A stretch of 64,000 nucleotides of DNA, taken from contig NZ_PJJO01000059.1 of assembly GCF_002929535.1 (NCBI RefSeq), positions 124,001 through 188,000 of the forward strand, in the 5' to 3' direction. Below, in pieces: positions 9,048-18,023 of the stretch (positions are counted from its first letter, which is position 1; each line of letters begins with the position of its first letter). The notes under the pieces are model-generated. The model saw only the letters and a list, made by a program, of their open reading frames with translations. It had not been told where the DNA came from and made no database searches. Position numbers and translations under genes: made by a program. The DNA comes from Cryobacterium sp. Y11 (lineage in GTDB: Bacteria; Actinomycetota; Actinomycetes; Actinomycetales; Microbacteriaceae).

Positions 9048-9118
9048 AGCGGATGACGGGAATCGAACCCGCGCTATCAGCTTGGGAAGCTGAAGTTCTA
9101 CCATTGAACTACATCCGC
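9048..9118 (-). tRNA. tRNA-Gly (anticodon CCC)
   Basis: Cloverleaf on the minus strand: acceptor GCGGATG pairs with CATCCGC, anticodon stem TCAGC/GCTGA encloses the loop TTCCCAA, and the T arm contains GGTTCGATTCC. The anticodon is CCC. The discriminator is U, as usual for bacterial tRNA-Gly, and the CCA end is not encoded. Confidence 0.95.
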
Positions 9119-9177
9119 GCGCCCGACCATGGCTGATCAACAATCGGAACCGTGCCAGCATATCAACTCACCGCCGC

Positions 9178-9183
9178 TAGGCT
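9178..9183 (+). promoter_or_regulatory. Leaderless -10 element TAGGCT of dcd
   Basis: TAGGCT is followed by AAAACC and then the GTG start of dcd at 9190. No ribosome binding site is present, so the transcript probably begins at the start codon. Confidence 0.5.
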
Positions 9184-9189
9184 AAAACC

Positions 9190-9771
9190 GTGCTGCTCTC
9201 CGATCGCGATATCAAGGTTGAACTCGACGCTGGACGAATCGGTTTGGAGCCGCTCGACCCGGCGATGATCCAGCCATCAAGCATCGACGTGCGCCTCGAC
9301 CGCCTGTTTCGACTGTTCGACAACCACAAGTACGCCTACATCGATCCGGCCGAGGACCAGCCAGAGCTGACCCGCCTGATCGAGACCAAGCCCGACGAAC
9401 CGTTTATTCTGCATCCGGGCGAGTTTGTGCTCGGCGCCACCTACGAGCAGGTCACCCTGCCAGACAACGTGGCAGCACGGCTCGAGGGTAAGAGTTCACT
9501 CGGGCGCCTCGGTCTGCTCACGCACTCCACCGCCGGCTTCATTGATCCTGGCTTCTCTGGGCACGTCACGCTGGAGCTGAGCAACGTCGCGACGCTGCCG
9601 ATCAAACTGTGGCCCGGAATGAAGATCGGCCAGTTGTGCTTCTTTCAGCTCAGCTCCCCGGCCGAAAAGCCATACGGCTCGAGCGAATACGGTTCCCGCT
9701 ACCAGGGCCAGCGTGGCCCGACGGCCTCGCGCTCGTTCCAAAACTTTCACCGCACCACCATCGACCGCTGA
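9190..9771 (+). CDS. dcd: dCTP deaminase (possibly bifunctional DCD/DUT)
   Basis: 193 residues, the normal length. Signature segments are LLSDRDIK at the N-terminus, [26 protein letters not shown], and [17 protein letters not shown], which holds the nucleotide-binding and catalytic region. The enzyme converts dCTP to dUTP; in mycobacteria the homologue also hydrolyses dUTP to dUMP, feeding thymidylate synthesis. The C-terminal [18 protein letters not shown] is the flexible lid over the active site. The start is GTG 9190, placed by the -10 element 6 nt upstream and by the conserved N-terminus. Confidence 0.95.
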   Translation: MLLSDRDIKVELDAGRIGLEPLDPAMIQPSSIDVRLDRLFRLFDNHKYAYIDPAEDQPELTRLIETKPDEPFILHPGEFVLGATYEQVTLPDNVAARLEGKSSLGRLGLLTHSTAGFIDPGFSGHVTLELSNVATLPIKLWPGMKIGQLCFFQLSSPAEKPYGSSEYGSRYQGQRGPTASRSFQNFHRTTIDR

Positions 9772-9807
9772 CCGGCCCCAGTAATCCGCACGTAACGTCG
9801 CATCGGG

Positions 9808-9813
9808 TAAAAT
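9808..9813 (+). promoter_or_regulatory. Leaderless -10 element TAAAAT
   Basis: TAAAAT, then CCGTAT, then the ATG at 9820. The spacing is the same as at dcd, and no ribosome binding site is visible. Confidence 0.5.
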
Positions 9814-9819
9814 CCGTAT

Positions 9820-10341
9820 ATGACCTCTATGCCCACCCGATTCGACGAGGCGCTCATTGCGCACGGTCCAACGCCGGAATATCCCGGGCGCATGCACCGT
9901 TTCGGCCAGCTGGTCGGTTCCTGGGCTGCCAAGGGCAGCCGGCTCGATGAGGCGACCGGTGAGTGGGTCGAACGCGACTTCGTCTGGATGGTCGCATTCA
10001 TCCTCGACGGCCGGGCCGTGCAAGACGTCGAGATCGTTGCGAGCACGACGCATCCGTCTGGATTTGAAACCGTCGCCACCACCGTTCGCGTTTACGATTC
10101 CCTCGCTGGCGCCTGGCGGGTGAGCTACTTCGCTCCAGCGCAGGGCGAATACTGCCAGCTCGTGGCTACCCCATACCGGCACGGCGTGAGGCAAGAAGGC
10201 ACTCGCACCGACGGCCGCCCGATCCGCTGGAATTTCACCGCCATCACGCCCGAGAGCTACAAGTGGGAGGGGTGGGTGTCGGCCGACGAGGGCGCGACCT
10301 GGCAGCTCGTCGCGCACAACGAGGCCACCCGCATCCGCTGA
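9820..10341 (+). CDS. DUF1579-like conserved protein
   Basis: 173 residues, soluble, no signal peptide. The pattern of HRFGQLVGSWAAKGSRLDEATGEW, DFVWMVAFILDGRAVQDVEI and KWEGWVSADEGATWQL resembles lipocalin-like DUF1579/heme-binding beta-barrel proteins of unknown role. A paired CATCCG/CGGATG hairpin straddles the stop codon and may end the transcript. No neighbour suggests a pathway. Confidence 0.65.
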   Translation: MTSMPTRFDEALIAHGPTPEYPGRMHRFGQLVGSWAAKGSRLDEATGEWVERDFVWMVAFILDGRAVQDVEIVASTTHPSGFETVATTVRVYDSLAGAWRVSYFAPAQGEYCQLVATPYRHGVRQEGTRTDGRPIRWNFTAITPESYKWEGWVSADEGATWQLVAHNEATRIR

Positions 10342-10375
10342 AAACGGATGACGATGGCCTCGATGCACGGGCGGC

Positions 10376-11176
10376 TTACAGGGCGAACGTGAACCCGAGG
10401 TCGGCCGGGTAGTCGCCGAGGGCGGTGAGGTTCGTGGCTGCGGCTTGCAAGGCCGCGAGGGTCAGAGCGAGGGTGCCAGGGCCAAAGCTGACTCGGCTGA
10501 TCCCCAGCTCGGCGAGGCGCCTCAGGGGAACGAGACCCGGCGCGCCGATCACCGAGATTTTGCCCTTGACCTGTTCTATCGCGCGCGACACCTTGTCTTC
10601 GTCGGTTAGGCCGAGGAAGAAAATAACGTCGGCACCGGCGCCGAGGTAGGCGTTGGCGCGGGCGACGGCTTCGTCCCAATCGCCGCCTCCGGCCAACGTG
10701 TCGACGCGGGCATTGATAACGAGCGGAATGCCGCTCTGCTCGGCGCCGGCCCGGGCCGCGGCAACGCGGGCTGCTGCGGTCTCGATGTCGAACTGTGGGG
10801 CCTTCTCGGCGCCGATGGAGTCCTCAATATTGAGGCCGACGATGCCGGATTCCTCGATGAGGCGACGCACGTTGCGGGTCACGCCGGCAGCATCCGGTGC
10901 GTAGCCCTTCTCGAAGTCGGCCGAGACCGGCAGGTCAACGGCGCCGGCGATGACTGTGGCCGCACGGATTGCCTCGTCCAGCGAGATTCCCTCGCCATCT
11001 GGCAGGCCACGCACGTTCGAGATGGAATGGCTCGCGGTGGCGAGGGCCTTGACGCCGGGCGCAGCGGCCACGACCTTGGCAGTGATGGCATCCCACACGT
11101 TGGTCACGATGAGGGGCTCGCCGGGCACGTGCAGCGAGAGCAGGAGTTCGGCTTTCTGGAGCTGGGTAAGTGTCAT
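10376..11176 (-). CDS. Isocitrate lyase / PEP mutase superfamily enzyme
   Basis: 266 residues with the PEP-mutase fold: LIVTNVWDAITAKVV at the start, LPVSADFEKGYAPDA giving the metal-binding Asp/Glu pair, and IVGLNIEDSIG for the next acidic ligands. The length is right for the small oxaloacetate decarboxylase / phosphonopyruvate-type members. The classical isocitrate lyase KKCGH motif is absent, so C-C bond chemistry on an alpha-keto acid is likely but the substrate is unknown. It stands upstream of nothing on its strand; the MFS gene lies behind it. Confidence 0.82.
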   Translation of the reverse strand: MTLTQLQKAELLLSLHVPGEPLIVTNVWDAITAKVVAAAPGVKALATASHSISNVRGLPDGEGISLDEAIRAATVIAGAVDLPVSADFEKGYAPDAAGVTRNVRRLIEESGIVGLNIEDSIGAEKAPQFDIETAAARVAAARAGAEQSGIPLVINARVDTLAGGGDWDEAVARANAYLGAGADVIFFLGLTDEDKVSRAIEQVKGKISVIGAPGLVPLRRLAELGISRVSFGPGTLALTLAALQAAATNLTALGDYPADLGFTFAL

Positions 11177-11227
11177 GCGTTTCAGTCTGCCGGGCTTTTT
11201 ACGCTTTGGCGAGGAAACTGTCTGCCG

Positions 11228-12538
11228 TTAGCGGATCTGCTGCTGCTTGGCCGAGACCGGAATGAGCAGCAACAGGCCGACGAGCAGCACGAGCATGATG
11301 CCGAGAATGCCCCAGTAAGTCTCGCCGAAGATCGTCACCGACAACGCGAAAGCAGCCGGCGCGAGAAAGCTCACGGCCCGGCCGGTCGTGGCATAGAGCC
11401 CAAAGACCTCGCCCTCGCGGCCGACCGGAATGAGTCGGGCCAGAAAGGTACGGCTGGCCGATTGGGCCGGGCCAACGAATAGGCAGAGGGCCAGACCCGC
11501 CGTCCAGAACACGATCTGCCCGCCATCGTGCAAGAAAAACACCAGCAGGCCGCTCACGAGAAGGCCGACCAGAGCGGTCATGATCACGGGCTTGGCCCCC
11601 AGCCGATCGTCGAGCGCGCCGACACTCATTGTCGCGATACCGGCGACCACATTGGCCGCGATCGCGAAGATAATGACCTCGCCGGGGGAGAAGCCGAAAA
11701 CGGATGCTGCGAGCACGCCTCCGAAGGTAAATACGCCAGCCAGACCGTCGCGGAACACCGCGCTGGCAATGAGAAAGTAGACCGTCTGGCGGCTGGTCTT
11801 CCAGAGCCGGGCAATATCGTGGCCGAGCACGATGTAGCTGTGCAAGAAGCTGACTTTTTTGCGACGGGCGGCCCGGGGCGCTCGGTACTCGGGCACCCGC
11901 AGCAGCACGGGTAACGCGAACAGGCCGAACCAGACAGCCGCGAGCAGCATGGAGACCCGCACGGCGAGACCGTTCTCACCGGTCACGCCAAACAGACCGA
12001 CCTCGGGCGAGATGAAACCGAAGTAGACGATGAGCAGCAGAACGATGCCACCGAGGTAGCCCATGCCCCAGCCGAATCCGCTGACCTTGCCGATCGTGCG
12101 TGGCGTCGACACCTGCGCGAGCATGGCGTTGTAGTTGACGCCTGCGAATTCGAAGAAGACGTTGCCGGCCGCAACCAGAAACAGCCCGAGCAACAGATAA
12201 CTTGGGCTGGCCTGCACGAAAAACATGGCTGCGGTGAGCAGGACGACTATGAACGTATTGATGCCGAGCCAGAACTTGCGGCGGCCCGAGGTGTCTGAGC
12301 GTTGCCCGGTGATCGGGGCGAGGACTGCGATCACCAGGCCGGCAATCGCCAGCGCCCAGCCGAGCTGGGCTGAGATGACGTCTTCGTCGCCAAAGGAGGA
12401 GCCCGTGATGTACACGGTGAAAACGAAGGTCGTGACGACGGCGTTGAACGCCGCCGAACCCCAGTCCCAGAATGCCCAGGCCACCACCCGCCCGCGCCTG
12501 GGAGTGGTACCGGATTCTACGGCGACTGTCTCGATCAT
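11228..12538 (-). CDS. UMF1-type MFS transporter
   Basis: 436 residues, about 12 membrane helices. The N-terminal WAFWDWGSAAFNAVVTTFVF motif is typical of the UMF1/Atg22-like branch of the major facilitator superfamily. The cytoplasmic loop ITGQRSDTSGRRKF corresponds to the MFS motif A region. The substrate is unknown. The start is placed at ATG 12538 rather than the ATG 6 nt upstream, because TAGATT lies 6 nt before 12538 and no ribosome binding site serves either start. Confidence 0.85.
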   Translation of the reverse strand: MIETVAVESGTTPRRGRVVAWAFWDWGSAAFNAVVTTFVFTVYITGSSFGDEDVISAQLGWALAIAGLVIAVLAPITGQRSDTSGRRKFWLGINTFIVVLLTAAMFFVQASPSYLLLGLFLVAAGNVFFEFAGVNYNAMLAQVSTPRTIGKVSGFGWGMGYLGGIVLLLIVYFGFISPEVGLFGVTGENGLAVRVSMLLAAVWFGLFALPVLLRVPEYRAPRAARRKKVSFLHSYIVLGHDIARLWKTSRQTVYFLIASAVFRDGLAGVFTFGGVLAASVFGFSPGEVIIFAIAANVVAGIATMSVGALDDRLGAKPVIMTALVGLLVSGLLVFFLHDGGQIVFWTAGLALCLFVGPAQSASRTFLARLIPVGREGEVFGLYATTGRAVSFLAPAAFALSVTIFGETYWGILGIMLVLLVGLLLLIPVSAKQQQIR

Positions 12539-12544
12539 GTGCAT

Positions 12545-12550
12545 AATCTA
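12545..12550 (-). promoter_or_regulatory. Leaderless -10 element TAGATT
   Basis: On the minus strand TAGATT is followed by ATGCAC and then the ATG at 12538. This spacing decides which of the two in-frame ATGs is the start of the MFS gene. Confidence 0.45.
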
Positions 12551-12605
12551 CTGCTCAGTGGTAAACATCGGGATGCGTCGGGATGCGGCATCCGCTCGAA
12601 CGAAA

Positions 12606-12626
12606 CTTGAGCCACTCACACTCAAC
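12606..12626 (+). promoter_or_regulatory. HAIR-like HspR operator, distal
   Basis: CTTGAGC, 7 nt, ACTCAAC. This matches the HspR-associated inverted repeat (consensus CTTGAGT-N7-ACTCAAG) at 12 of 14 arm positions. It lies 36 nt upstream of the dnaK -35 element and 64 nt upstream of the proximal site. Confidence 0.7.
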
Positions 12627-12641
12627 TTTCAGCCGCAGAAA

Positions 12642-12670
12642 TTGACAGGGACGCTCGGGCGCTGAAATAC
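12642..12670 (+). promoter_or_regulatory. dnaK promoter
   Basis: A perfect -35 TTGACA at 12642-12647, a 17-nt spacer, and AAATAC as -10 at 12665-12670. The proximal HAIR starts at the last base of the -10, so HspR bound there would block initiation. Confidence 0.75.
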
Positions 12671-12690
12671 TTGAGCCAACGAGACTCAAG
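12670..12690 (+). promoter_or_regulatory. HAIR HspR operator, proximal
   Basis: CTTGAGC, 7 nt, ACTCAAG: 13 of 14 arm positions match the HAIR consensus. It covers the expected transcription start of the dnaK operon, whose last gene encodes the matching repressor HspR. Confidence 0.88.
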
Positions 12691-12733
12691 TCTTGAAAAT
12701 GCTTTGTTTGTGAATAAAAGGAGAACAACCCAG

Positions 12734-14608
12734 ATGGCTCGTGCAGTAGGTATTGACCTCGGAACCACCAACTCTGTGGTGGCCGTGCTCGAAGGTGGAG
12801 AACCCACCGTCATCGCCAACGCTGAAGGCTTGCGCACCACCCCATCGGTGGTCGCGTTCACCAAGGACGGCGAGGTTCTCGTCGGAGAAACCGCCAAGCG
12901 TCAGAACGTCACTAACGTCGACCGCACCATCTCCAGCGTCAAGCGCCACATGGGCACCGACTGGAACGTCGCCATCGACGACAAGAAGTACACCCCGCAG
13001 GAGATCTCGGCGCGTATTCTCGCCAAGCTCAAGCGTGACGCCGAGCAGTACCTGGGCGAGAAGGTCACCGACGCCGTCGTGACCGTGCCCGCGTACTTCA
13101 ACGACGCCGAGCGTCAGGCCACCAAGGAGGCCGGCGAGATCGCCGGACTCAACGTGCTGCGCATCATTAACGAGCCCACCGCGGCCGCACTGGCGTACGG
13201 CCTCGACCGGGGCAAGGAAGACGAGCTCATTCTGGTCTTCGACCTCGGAGGCGGAACCTTTGACGTGTCTCTGCTCGAGGTCGGTAAAGACGACGACTTC
13301 AGCACCATCCAGGTGCGTTCGACCGCCGGCGACAACCGCCTCGGCGGCGACGACTGGGACCAGCGCATCGTTGATCACCTGATCAAGCGCTTCAAGGAGA
13401 CGACCGGCGTTGACGTGTCCAAGGACAAGATCGCCAAGCAGCGCCTCAAGGAAGCCGCCGAGCAGGCCAAGAAAGAACTCTCGAGCAGCATGTCGACGAG
13501 CATCCAGCTGCCCTACCTCTCGCTGACCGAAAACGGCCCGGCCAACCTCGATGAGACGCTGACCCGCGCCCAGTTCGAGAAGATGACCGAAGACCTGCTC
13601 GACCGCACCAAGAAGCCCTTCCAGGACGTCATCCGTGAGGCCGGCGTCAAGGTCGGCGACATCGCCCACGTCGTTCTCGTCGGTGGTTCCACCCGGATGC
13701 CCGCCGTCTACGAGCTCGTCAAGAGCGAGACCGGCGGCAAGGACCCGAACAAGGGCGTCAACCCCGACGAGGTCGTCGCCGTCGGCGCCGCTCTGCAGGC
13801 CGGCGTGCTGAAGGGCGAGCGCAAGGACGTTCTACTCATCGACGTCACCCCGCTCAGCCTCGGCATCGAGACCAAGGGCGGCATCATGACGCGCCTGATC
13901 GAGCGCAACACCGCCATCCCGACCAAGCGCAGCGAAACCTTCACAACGGCCGACGACAACCAGCCGTCCGTTGCGATTCAGGTATTCCAGGGCGAGCGCG
14001 AGTTCACCCGCGACAACAAAAACCTCGGAACCTTCGAGCTCACCGGCATCGCGCCGGCGCCGCGCGGAATTCCGCAGGTCGAGGTGACCTTCGACATCGA
14101 CGCCAACGGCATCGTGCACGTGTCCGCCAAGGACAAGGGCACCGGAACCGAGCAGTCGATGACCATCACGGGCGGTTCCTCGCTCGCGAAGGAAGACATC
14201 GAGCGCATGGTGCGCGAGGGTGAAGAGCACGCCGCCGAAGACAAGCGTCTGCGCGAAGTCGCCGAGACCCGCAACACGGCCGAGCAGCTTGCCTACTCGA
14301 TCGAGAAGCTGATCAAGGACAACGTCGACAAGCTTCCAGAAGACGTGAAGAACGAGGTGCAGGGCGATGTTGATGCCCTCAAGTCCGCTCTCGCTGGCGA
14401 CGACGACGACGCGGTCAAGACCGCGTTCGACAAGCTCAACGAAAGCCAGGGCAAGCTCGGCGAAGCCATCTACAAGTCCAGCCAAGCGGATGCCGCAGCC
14501 GGCGCCGAGCAAACCGGCGCCGACGAAACTCCCGCCGAAGAGAACAAGGACGAAGACGTTGTCGACGCCGAGGTTGTTGACGACGACGAAGACGAGACGA
14601 AGAAGTAG
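12734..14608 (+). CDS. dnaK: Molecular chaperone DnaK (Hsp70)
   Basis: 624 residues. The ATPase domain opens with [17 protein letters not shown], has the phosphate-binding [14 protein letters not shown], and the [15 protein letters not shown] adenosine motif near residue 320. [14 protein letters not shown] marks the start of the peptide-binding domain, and the C-terminus is an acidic tail. It folds and protects unfolded proteins with GrpE and DnaJ from the same operon. The frame extends upstream into the HAIR, but ATG 12734 is right: the protein begins [10 protein letters not shown] and AAAGGAG precedes it. Heat-shock control by HspR is indicated by two HAIR sites. Confidence 0.98.
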   Translation: MARAVGIDLGTTNSVVAVLEGGEPTVIANAEGLRTTPSVVAFTKDGEVLVGETAKRQNVTNVDRTISSVKRHMGTDWNVAIDDKKYTPQEISARILAKLKRDAEQYLGEKVTDAVVTVPAYFNDAERQATKEAGEIAGLNVLRIINEPTAAALAYGLDRGKEDELILVFDLGGGTFDVSLLEVGKDDDFSTIQVRSTAGDNRLGGDDWDQRIVDHLIKRFKETTGVDVSKDKIAKQRLKEAAEQAKKELSSSMSTSIQLPYLSLTENGPANLDETLTRAQFEKMTEDLLDRTKKPFQDVIREAGVKVGDIAHVVLVGGSTRMPAVYELVKSETGGKDPNKGVNPDEVVAVGAALQAGVLKGERKDVLLIDVTPLSLGIETKGGIMTRLIERNTAIPTKRSETFTTADDNQPSVAIQVFQGEREFTRDNKNLGTFELTGIAPAPRGIPQVEVTFDIDANGIVHVSAKDKGTGTEQSMTITGGSSLAKEDIERMVREGEEHAAEDKRLREVAETRNTAEQLAYSIEKLIKDNVDKLPEDVKNEVQGDVDALKSALAGDDDDAVKTAFDKLNESQGKLGEAIYKSSQADAAAGAEQTGADETPAEENKDEDVVDAEVVDDDEDETKK

Positions 14609-14617
14609 GCCGCAACT

Positions 14618-15232
14618 ATGGCTGACAAGAAACATCCGGGTAACGACGCGTCCGCTGCGGGGGTGCCCGATGACGGCGCCGCCGCGGCGGACGCGGCAGC
14701 GGCCGCATCTGTACCCGACAGTGCCGAAGCTGACGATTCGGCCGACGGGATCGAAGAAGATGAACTGACCGTTCAGGACATTCTCGACGCGGCAGAGCGC
14801 GAAGTTGCGGAGCCGACGAGCGAACACCTCGCCGACCTCAAGCGCGTTACGGCCGAGTACGCTAACTACCGTCGGCGCACCGAAGCCAACCGAGCGATCG
14901 AGAAAGAGCGCGTGACCGGGGATATCGTCAAGGTGCTCATTCCAGTCCTCGACGATATCTACCGTGCTGAGAAGCACGGCGACCTCGTGCCAGACTCGGC
15001 CTTCGCCACGATCGCGGCCAAACTGCGCTCGAGCGTTGAACGCCTCGGCCTGACCTCATTTGGCGCCGTGGGCGACCCCTTCGACCCGACCATGCACGAG
15101 GCGATCTTCCAACAGCCGAGCGCAACTGTCGATGTTGAAACCGTCGGCGACGTCGCGGAGACGGGGTACTACCTCGGTTCAACGCTGCTGCGCGCGGCCA
15201 AGGTCGTCGTTCAGGTACCGAGCGATGGCTAG
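14618..15232 (+). CDS. grpE: Nucleotide exchange factor GrpE
   Basis: 204 residues. An acidic, Ala/Asp-rich disordered N-terminus of about 65 residues precedes the coiled-coil stalk and the conserved core: LKRVTAEYANYRRRTEANR, VLIPVLDDIYRAEKHGD, and FDPTMHEAIFQQPS, which is the classic GrpE beta-domain motif. It promotes ADP release from DnaK. The gene starts 10 nt after dnaK and overlaps dnaJ by 8 nt, so the three are probably translated together. Confidence 0.95.
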   Translation: MADKKHPGNDASAAGVPDDGAAAADAAAAASVPDSAEADDSADGIEEDELTVQDILDAAEREVAEPTSEHLADLKRVTAEYANYRRRTEANRAIEKERVTGDIVKVLIPVLDDIYRAEKHGDLVPDSAFATIAAKLRSSVERLGLTSFGAVGDPFDPTMHEAIFQQPSATVDVETVGDVAETGYYLGSTLLRAAKVVVQVPSDG

Positions 15233-16220
15233 CCAGGACTGGTTCGACAAGGACTTCTACAAGGTTCTCGGGGTGTCGAAAGATGTCACTGCGGCCGAGT
15301 TGAAGAAGGCGTACCGCAAGCTCGCGCGCAAGTACCACCCGGATTCCAATCCGGGCAACCCTGCAGCTGAGGCGAAGTTCAAAGAGCTGTCCGAGGCGCA
15401 CTCGGTGCTGGCCGATGCCGCGCAGCGCAAGGAATATGACGCCGTGCGGGCCATGGGAAGCGGGGCGCGGTTCGCCGCGCCCGGCGGCCGGGCCCAGAGT
15501 GGTGGATTCGAGGACGCCTTCGGAGGCATGTTCGGCGGCGGAAGCCGTCAGCAGAGCTATTCCTACGAGCAGGGCGGCTTCGACGATATTCTCGGGGGTA
15601 TGTTCGGCAGGGGTGGTGGCGGTGGTTTCGGCCACTCGACCGGCGGGTATCGCGGCTCGGGCGCTCCGACTCGCGGCCGCGACGTGATCGCGTCGACGAC
15701 CGTCGACTTCATCACGGCCATTCAGGGCGACCAGATCAGTCTGCAAACCCAAGATGGCCGCCCGATCAAGGTGAAGATCCCTGCCGGAGTCGCCGACGGG
15801 CAGAAGATTCGCCTGCGTGGCAAGGGGCAGCCGAGCCCCGACGGCGGTGAAACCGGCGATATCGTGTTGACGATTACCGTGCGTAAGCATCCGGTTTTTG
15901 AACGAGAAGGGCTGAACCTGCGCGTGACCGTGCCGGTAACGTTCGTGGAGGCGAGCCTCGGTGCGACAATCGAGGTGCCAACACTCGGCGGCAGCCCGGT
16001 CAGGCTGCGCGTTACTCCGGGCACTCCGGGGGGCCGCGTGCTGCGAGTCAAGGGCCGGGGTGTTACAACGGCCAAGGGCGCTGGCGACCTGCTCGCCGTA
16101 GTACAGGTCGCGGTACCCTCGCACCTCTCGAAGGATGCGGAAGAAAAACTCGCCGCCTTCGCCGAGGCGCTACCCAAGGAGAATCCGCGTGATGACCTAC
16201 TCAAGCGGGCACAGGACTGA
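15225..16220 (+). CDS. dnaJ: DnaJ co-chaperone lacking the zinc-finger domain
   Basis: 331 residues. The J domain (DFYKVLGVSKDV, HPD in KYHPDSNPGN) is followed by a G/F-rich linker (GMFGGGSRQQSY, GRGGGGGFG) and two C-terminal substrate-binding domains. The CxxCxGxG zinc repeats of canonical DnaJ are absent, making this a type II (CbpA-like) J protein although it sits at the dnaJ position of the operon. The start ATG 15225 overlaps the end of grpE. It would stimulate DnaK ATP hydrolysis and deliver substrates. Confidence 0.93.
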   Translation: MASQDWFDKDFYKVLGVSKDVTAAELKKAYRKLARKYHPDSNPGNPAAEAKFKELSEAHSVLADAAQRKEYDAVRAMGSGARFAAPGGRAQSGGFEDAFGGMFGGGSRQQSYSYEQGGFDDILGGMFGRGGGGGFGHSTGGYRGSGAPTRGRDVIASTTVDFITAIQGDQISLQTQDGRPIKVKIPAGVADGQKIRLRGKGQPSPDGGETGDIVLTITVRKHPVFEREGLNLRVTVPVTFVEASLGATIEVPTLGGSPVRLRVTPGTPGGRVLRVKGRGVTTAKGAGDLLAVVQVAVPSHLSKDAEEKLAAFAEALPKENPRDDLLKRAQD

Positions 16221-16222
16221 GT

Positions 16223-16636
16223 ATGGACGAGAACACCCGGGTCTTCGTGATTTCGACGGCGGCGGAGCTTGCGGGAATGCATCCGCAAACCCTGCGCCAA
16301 TACGATCGCCTGGGCCTCGTCAGCCCGGAACGCACCCCCGGTAAGAGCCGCCGTTACTCCATGCTCGACGTGGCAAAGCTCCGTGAAATTGCGGAACTGG
16401 GCTCTGAAGGTGTGAGTTTGGAAGGCATCCGTCGTATCCTCGAACTCGAGGATCACGTGCGCGGGCTCGAAAATCGCGTACGCGAGTTGGAATCGACACT
16501 CGCTGACGAGCTACTGAACCGTCCGGGCCGCCGCGTTTTCGCGGCTGGCTCGGCCGGTGATGTTATTTCGATGAAGGCGGGCACTCGCACCAGACGTAGC
16601 AATCAGATTGTCATCTGGCGGCAGCCCAGACCATAG
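16223..16636 (+). CDS. hspR: Heat-shock repressor HspR (MerR family)
   Basis: 137 residues. MerR-type helix-turn-helix: AAELAGMHPQTLRQYDRLGL, then the wing RTPGKSRRYSMLDVAKLREI. A C-terminal coiled coil follows (RGLENRVRELESTLADELL). HspR binds HAIR sites, often with DnaK as co-repressor, closing a feedback loop. ATG 16223 lies 2 nt after the dnaJ stop, so translation is coupled. HAIR-like sites are seen before dnaK (two) and clpB (one) in this window. Confidence 0.95.
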   Translation: MDENTRVFVISTAAELAGMHPQTLRQYDRLGLVSPERTPGKSRRYSMLDVAKLREIAELGSEGVSLEGIRRILELEDHVRGLENRVRELESTLADELLNRPGRRVFAAGSAGDVISMKAGTRTRRSNQIVIWRQPRP

Positions 16637-16702
16637 TTAGTTCCAACACATTTTTTTTCAGCTTGTTGCACCAGCACAACTGCACCACTCTCAGGGGGAT
16701 CG

Positions 16703-17890
16703 ATGTCCGAATCGGGCACACCAGCCAGTTCCGCACCGCGCAAAGACGACGCTAACGAATTTGATTTCGACCGTTTGCGGCGTCGCCCGGACATCGAAGC
16801 GGAGAATCTGTTCGCCGTCGACGCGAGCGACCGCCTCATTCTCGATGAGGCCGCCGGCGCGCTGGCCGCCTACCGTTCCGGTGGAGTCGTCGTGCTCGAG
16901 GACCGCTATGGCGCCCTCACCCTCGGCGCCGCCGCGCTGCACGATGCCCGCAGCATTCGCGTCTACCAAGACGCCCTCTCCGGCGAATACGCGCTCGACA
17001 GCAACGCCTCCGGCGTCAATTTGACGGATGCCTACCGATCACTTCCGCTCGGCGAAGAACTGTTGAAAGACGCCCACGTCGTGCTGCTGCAGCTGCCGAA
17101 AAGCCTCGACGCACTCGACGAGATCGCCGGCGCCATCGCCAAGTACGCCGCCCCCGACGTGATCGTCTTTGCCGGCGGTCGGATCAAGCACATGACCGTG
17201 AGCATGAACGAGGTGCTGCGCCGCCACTTTGGCGCGCTCAACGTGCGCCCAGCCCGCCAGAAGTCCCGCGTGCTCATTGCCTCCGCGCCGCTCGCCGCCG
17301 AGGCCACGGATCGGCCGCACACCGGCTGGCCCCACACAGAACGCCACGACGATGTCGACCTGACCGTGCGCGGACACGGCGGAGTCTTCGCCGGCACCAG
17401 TATTGACATCGGCACCCGGGCGTTGCTCGAGGTGCTCGACCGCATGAAGCCCGACGCCGAGCGCGCCATTGATCTTGGTTGCGGCACCGGCGTGCTCGCC
17501 GCGGCTCTCGCGGCGCAGCGTCCGCTACTGCGGGTACTCGCGACGGACCAGTCAGCCGTGGCCGTCGCATCCGCTCGGGCGACGATCGATGCCAACGCGC
17601 TCGCCGAACGGGTGACCGTGGTACGTGCCGATGGCCTGTCTGGTCAAGCGGATGACTCGGCCGACCTGATTCTGCTCAACCCGCCGTTTCATATTGGTGC
17701 CTCCGTGCACGCTGGCCTGGCCGAGAAGCTGTTCATCGACGCGGCGCGGGTGCTCGCGCCCGGCGGGGAGCTGTGGACGGTATGGAACACGCACCTCGGC
17801 TACCGCCCAATGCTTACCCGCATCGTCGGCTCGACCCGTCAGGTCGGCCGCAACACCAAGTTCACGGTGACGGTGTCGACCGGTCGGTAG
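16703..17890 (+). CDS. RsmC/RlmG-like rRNA (guanine-N2) methyltransferase
   Basis: 395 residues in two methyltransferase-like halves, as in RsmC and RlmG. The C-terminal half is catalytic: DLGCGTGVLAAALA is the SAM-binding motif I (about residue 255), and ILLNPPFHIGASVH is motif IV with the NPPF signature of exocyclic-amine methyltransferases. The N-terminal half is the degenerate copy that binds rRNA. The exact target nucleotide cannot be inferred. A GGGGGA ribosome binding site precedes ATG 16703. Monocistronic; a poly-T run lies between hspR and this gene. Confidence 0.85.
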   Translation: MSESGTPASSAPRKDDANEFDFDRLRRRPDIEAENLFAVDASDRLILDEAAGALAAYRSGGVVVLEDRYGALTLGAAALHDARSIRVYQDALSGEYALDSNASGVNLTDAYRSLPLGEELLKDAHVVLLQLPKSLDALDEIAGAIAKYAAPDVIVFAGGRIKHMTVSMNEVLRRHFGALNVRPARQKSRVLIASAPLAAEATDRPHTGWPHTERHDDVDLTVRGHGGVFAGTSIDIGTRALLEVLDRMKPDAERAIDLGCGTGVLAAALAAQRPLLRVLATDQSAVAVASARATIDANALAERVTVVRADGLSGQADDSADLILLNPPFHIGASVHAGLAEKLFIDAARVLAPGGELWTVWNTHLGYRPMLTRIVGSTRQVGRNTKFTVTVSTGR

Positions 17891-18023
17891 CTTTTTCGGG
17901 GCGGCTTGCGGCGGTTCTCTGGTGATCTCGGTGGGCTCGATCAGTGCATGGGGGCCTTTTCGGCACCGGGTGCGGATCTAGCGGGGCCGCGGCATCCGTT
18001 TGTCGACGTCGTGTGCGCGGAAG

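Noticed and set aside
13832..14977. Long minus-strand frames opposite dnaK and grpE (also 12686-13669)
   Set aside because: Mirror frames of highly expressed GC-rich genes, with no ribosome binding site and no family resemblance.
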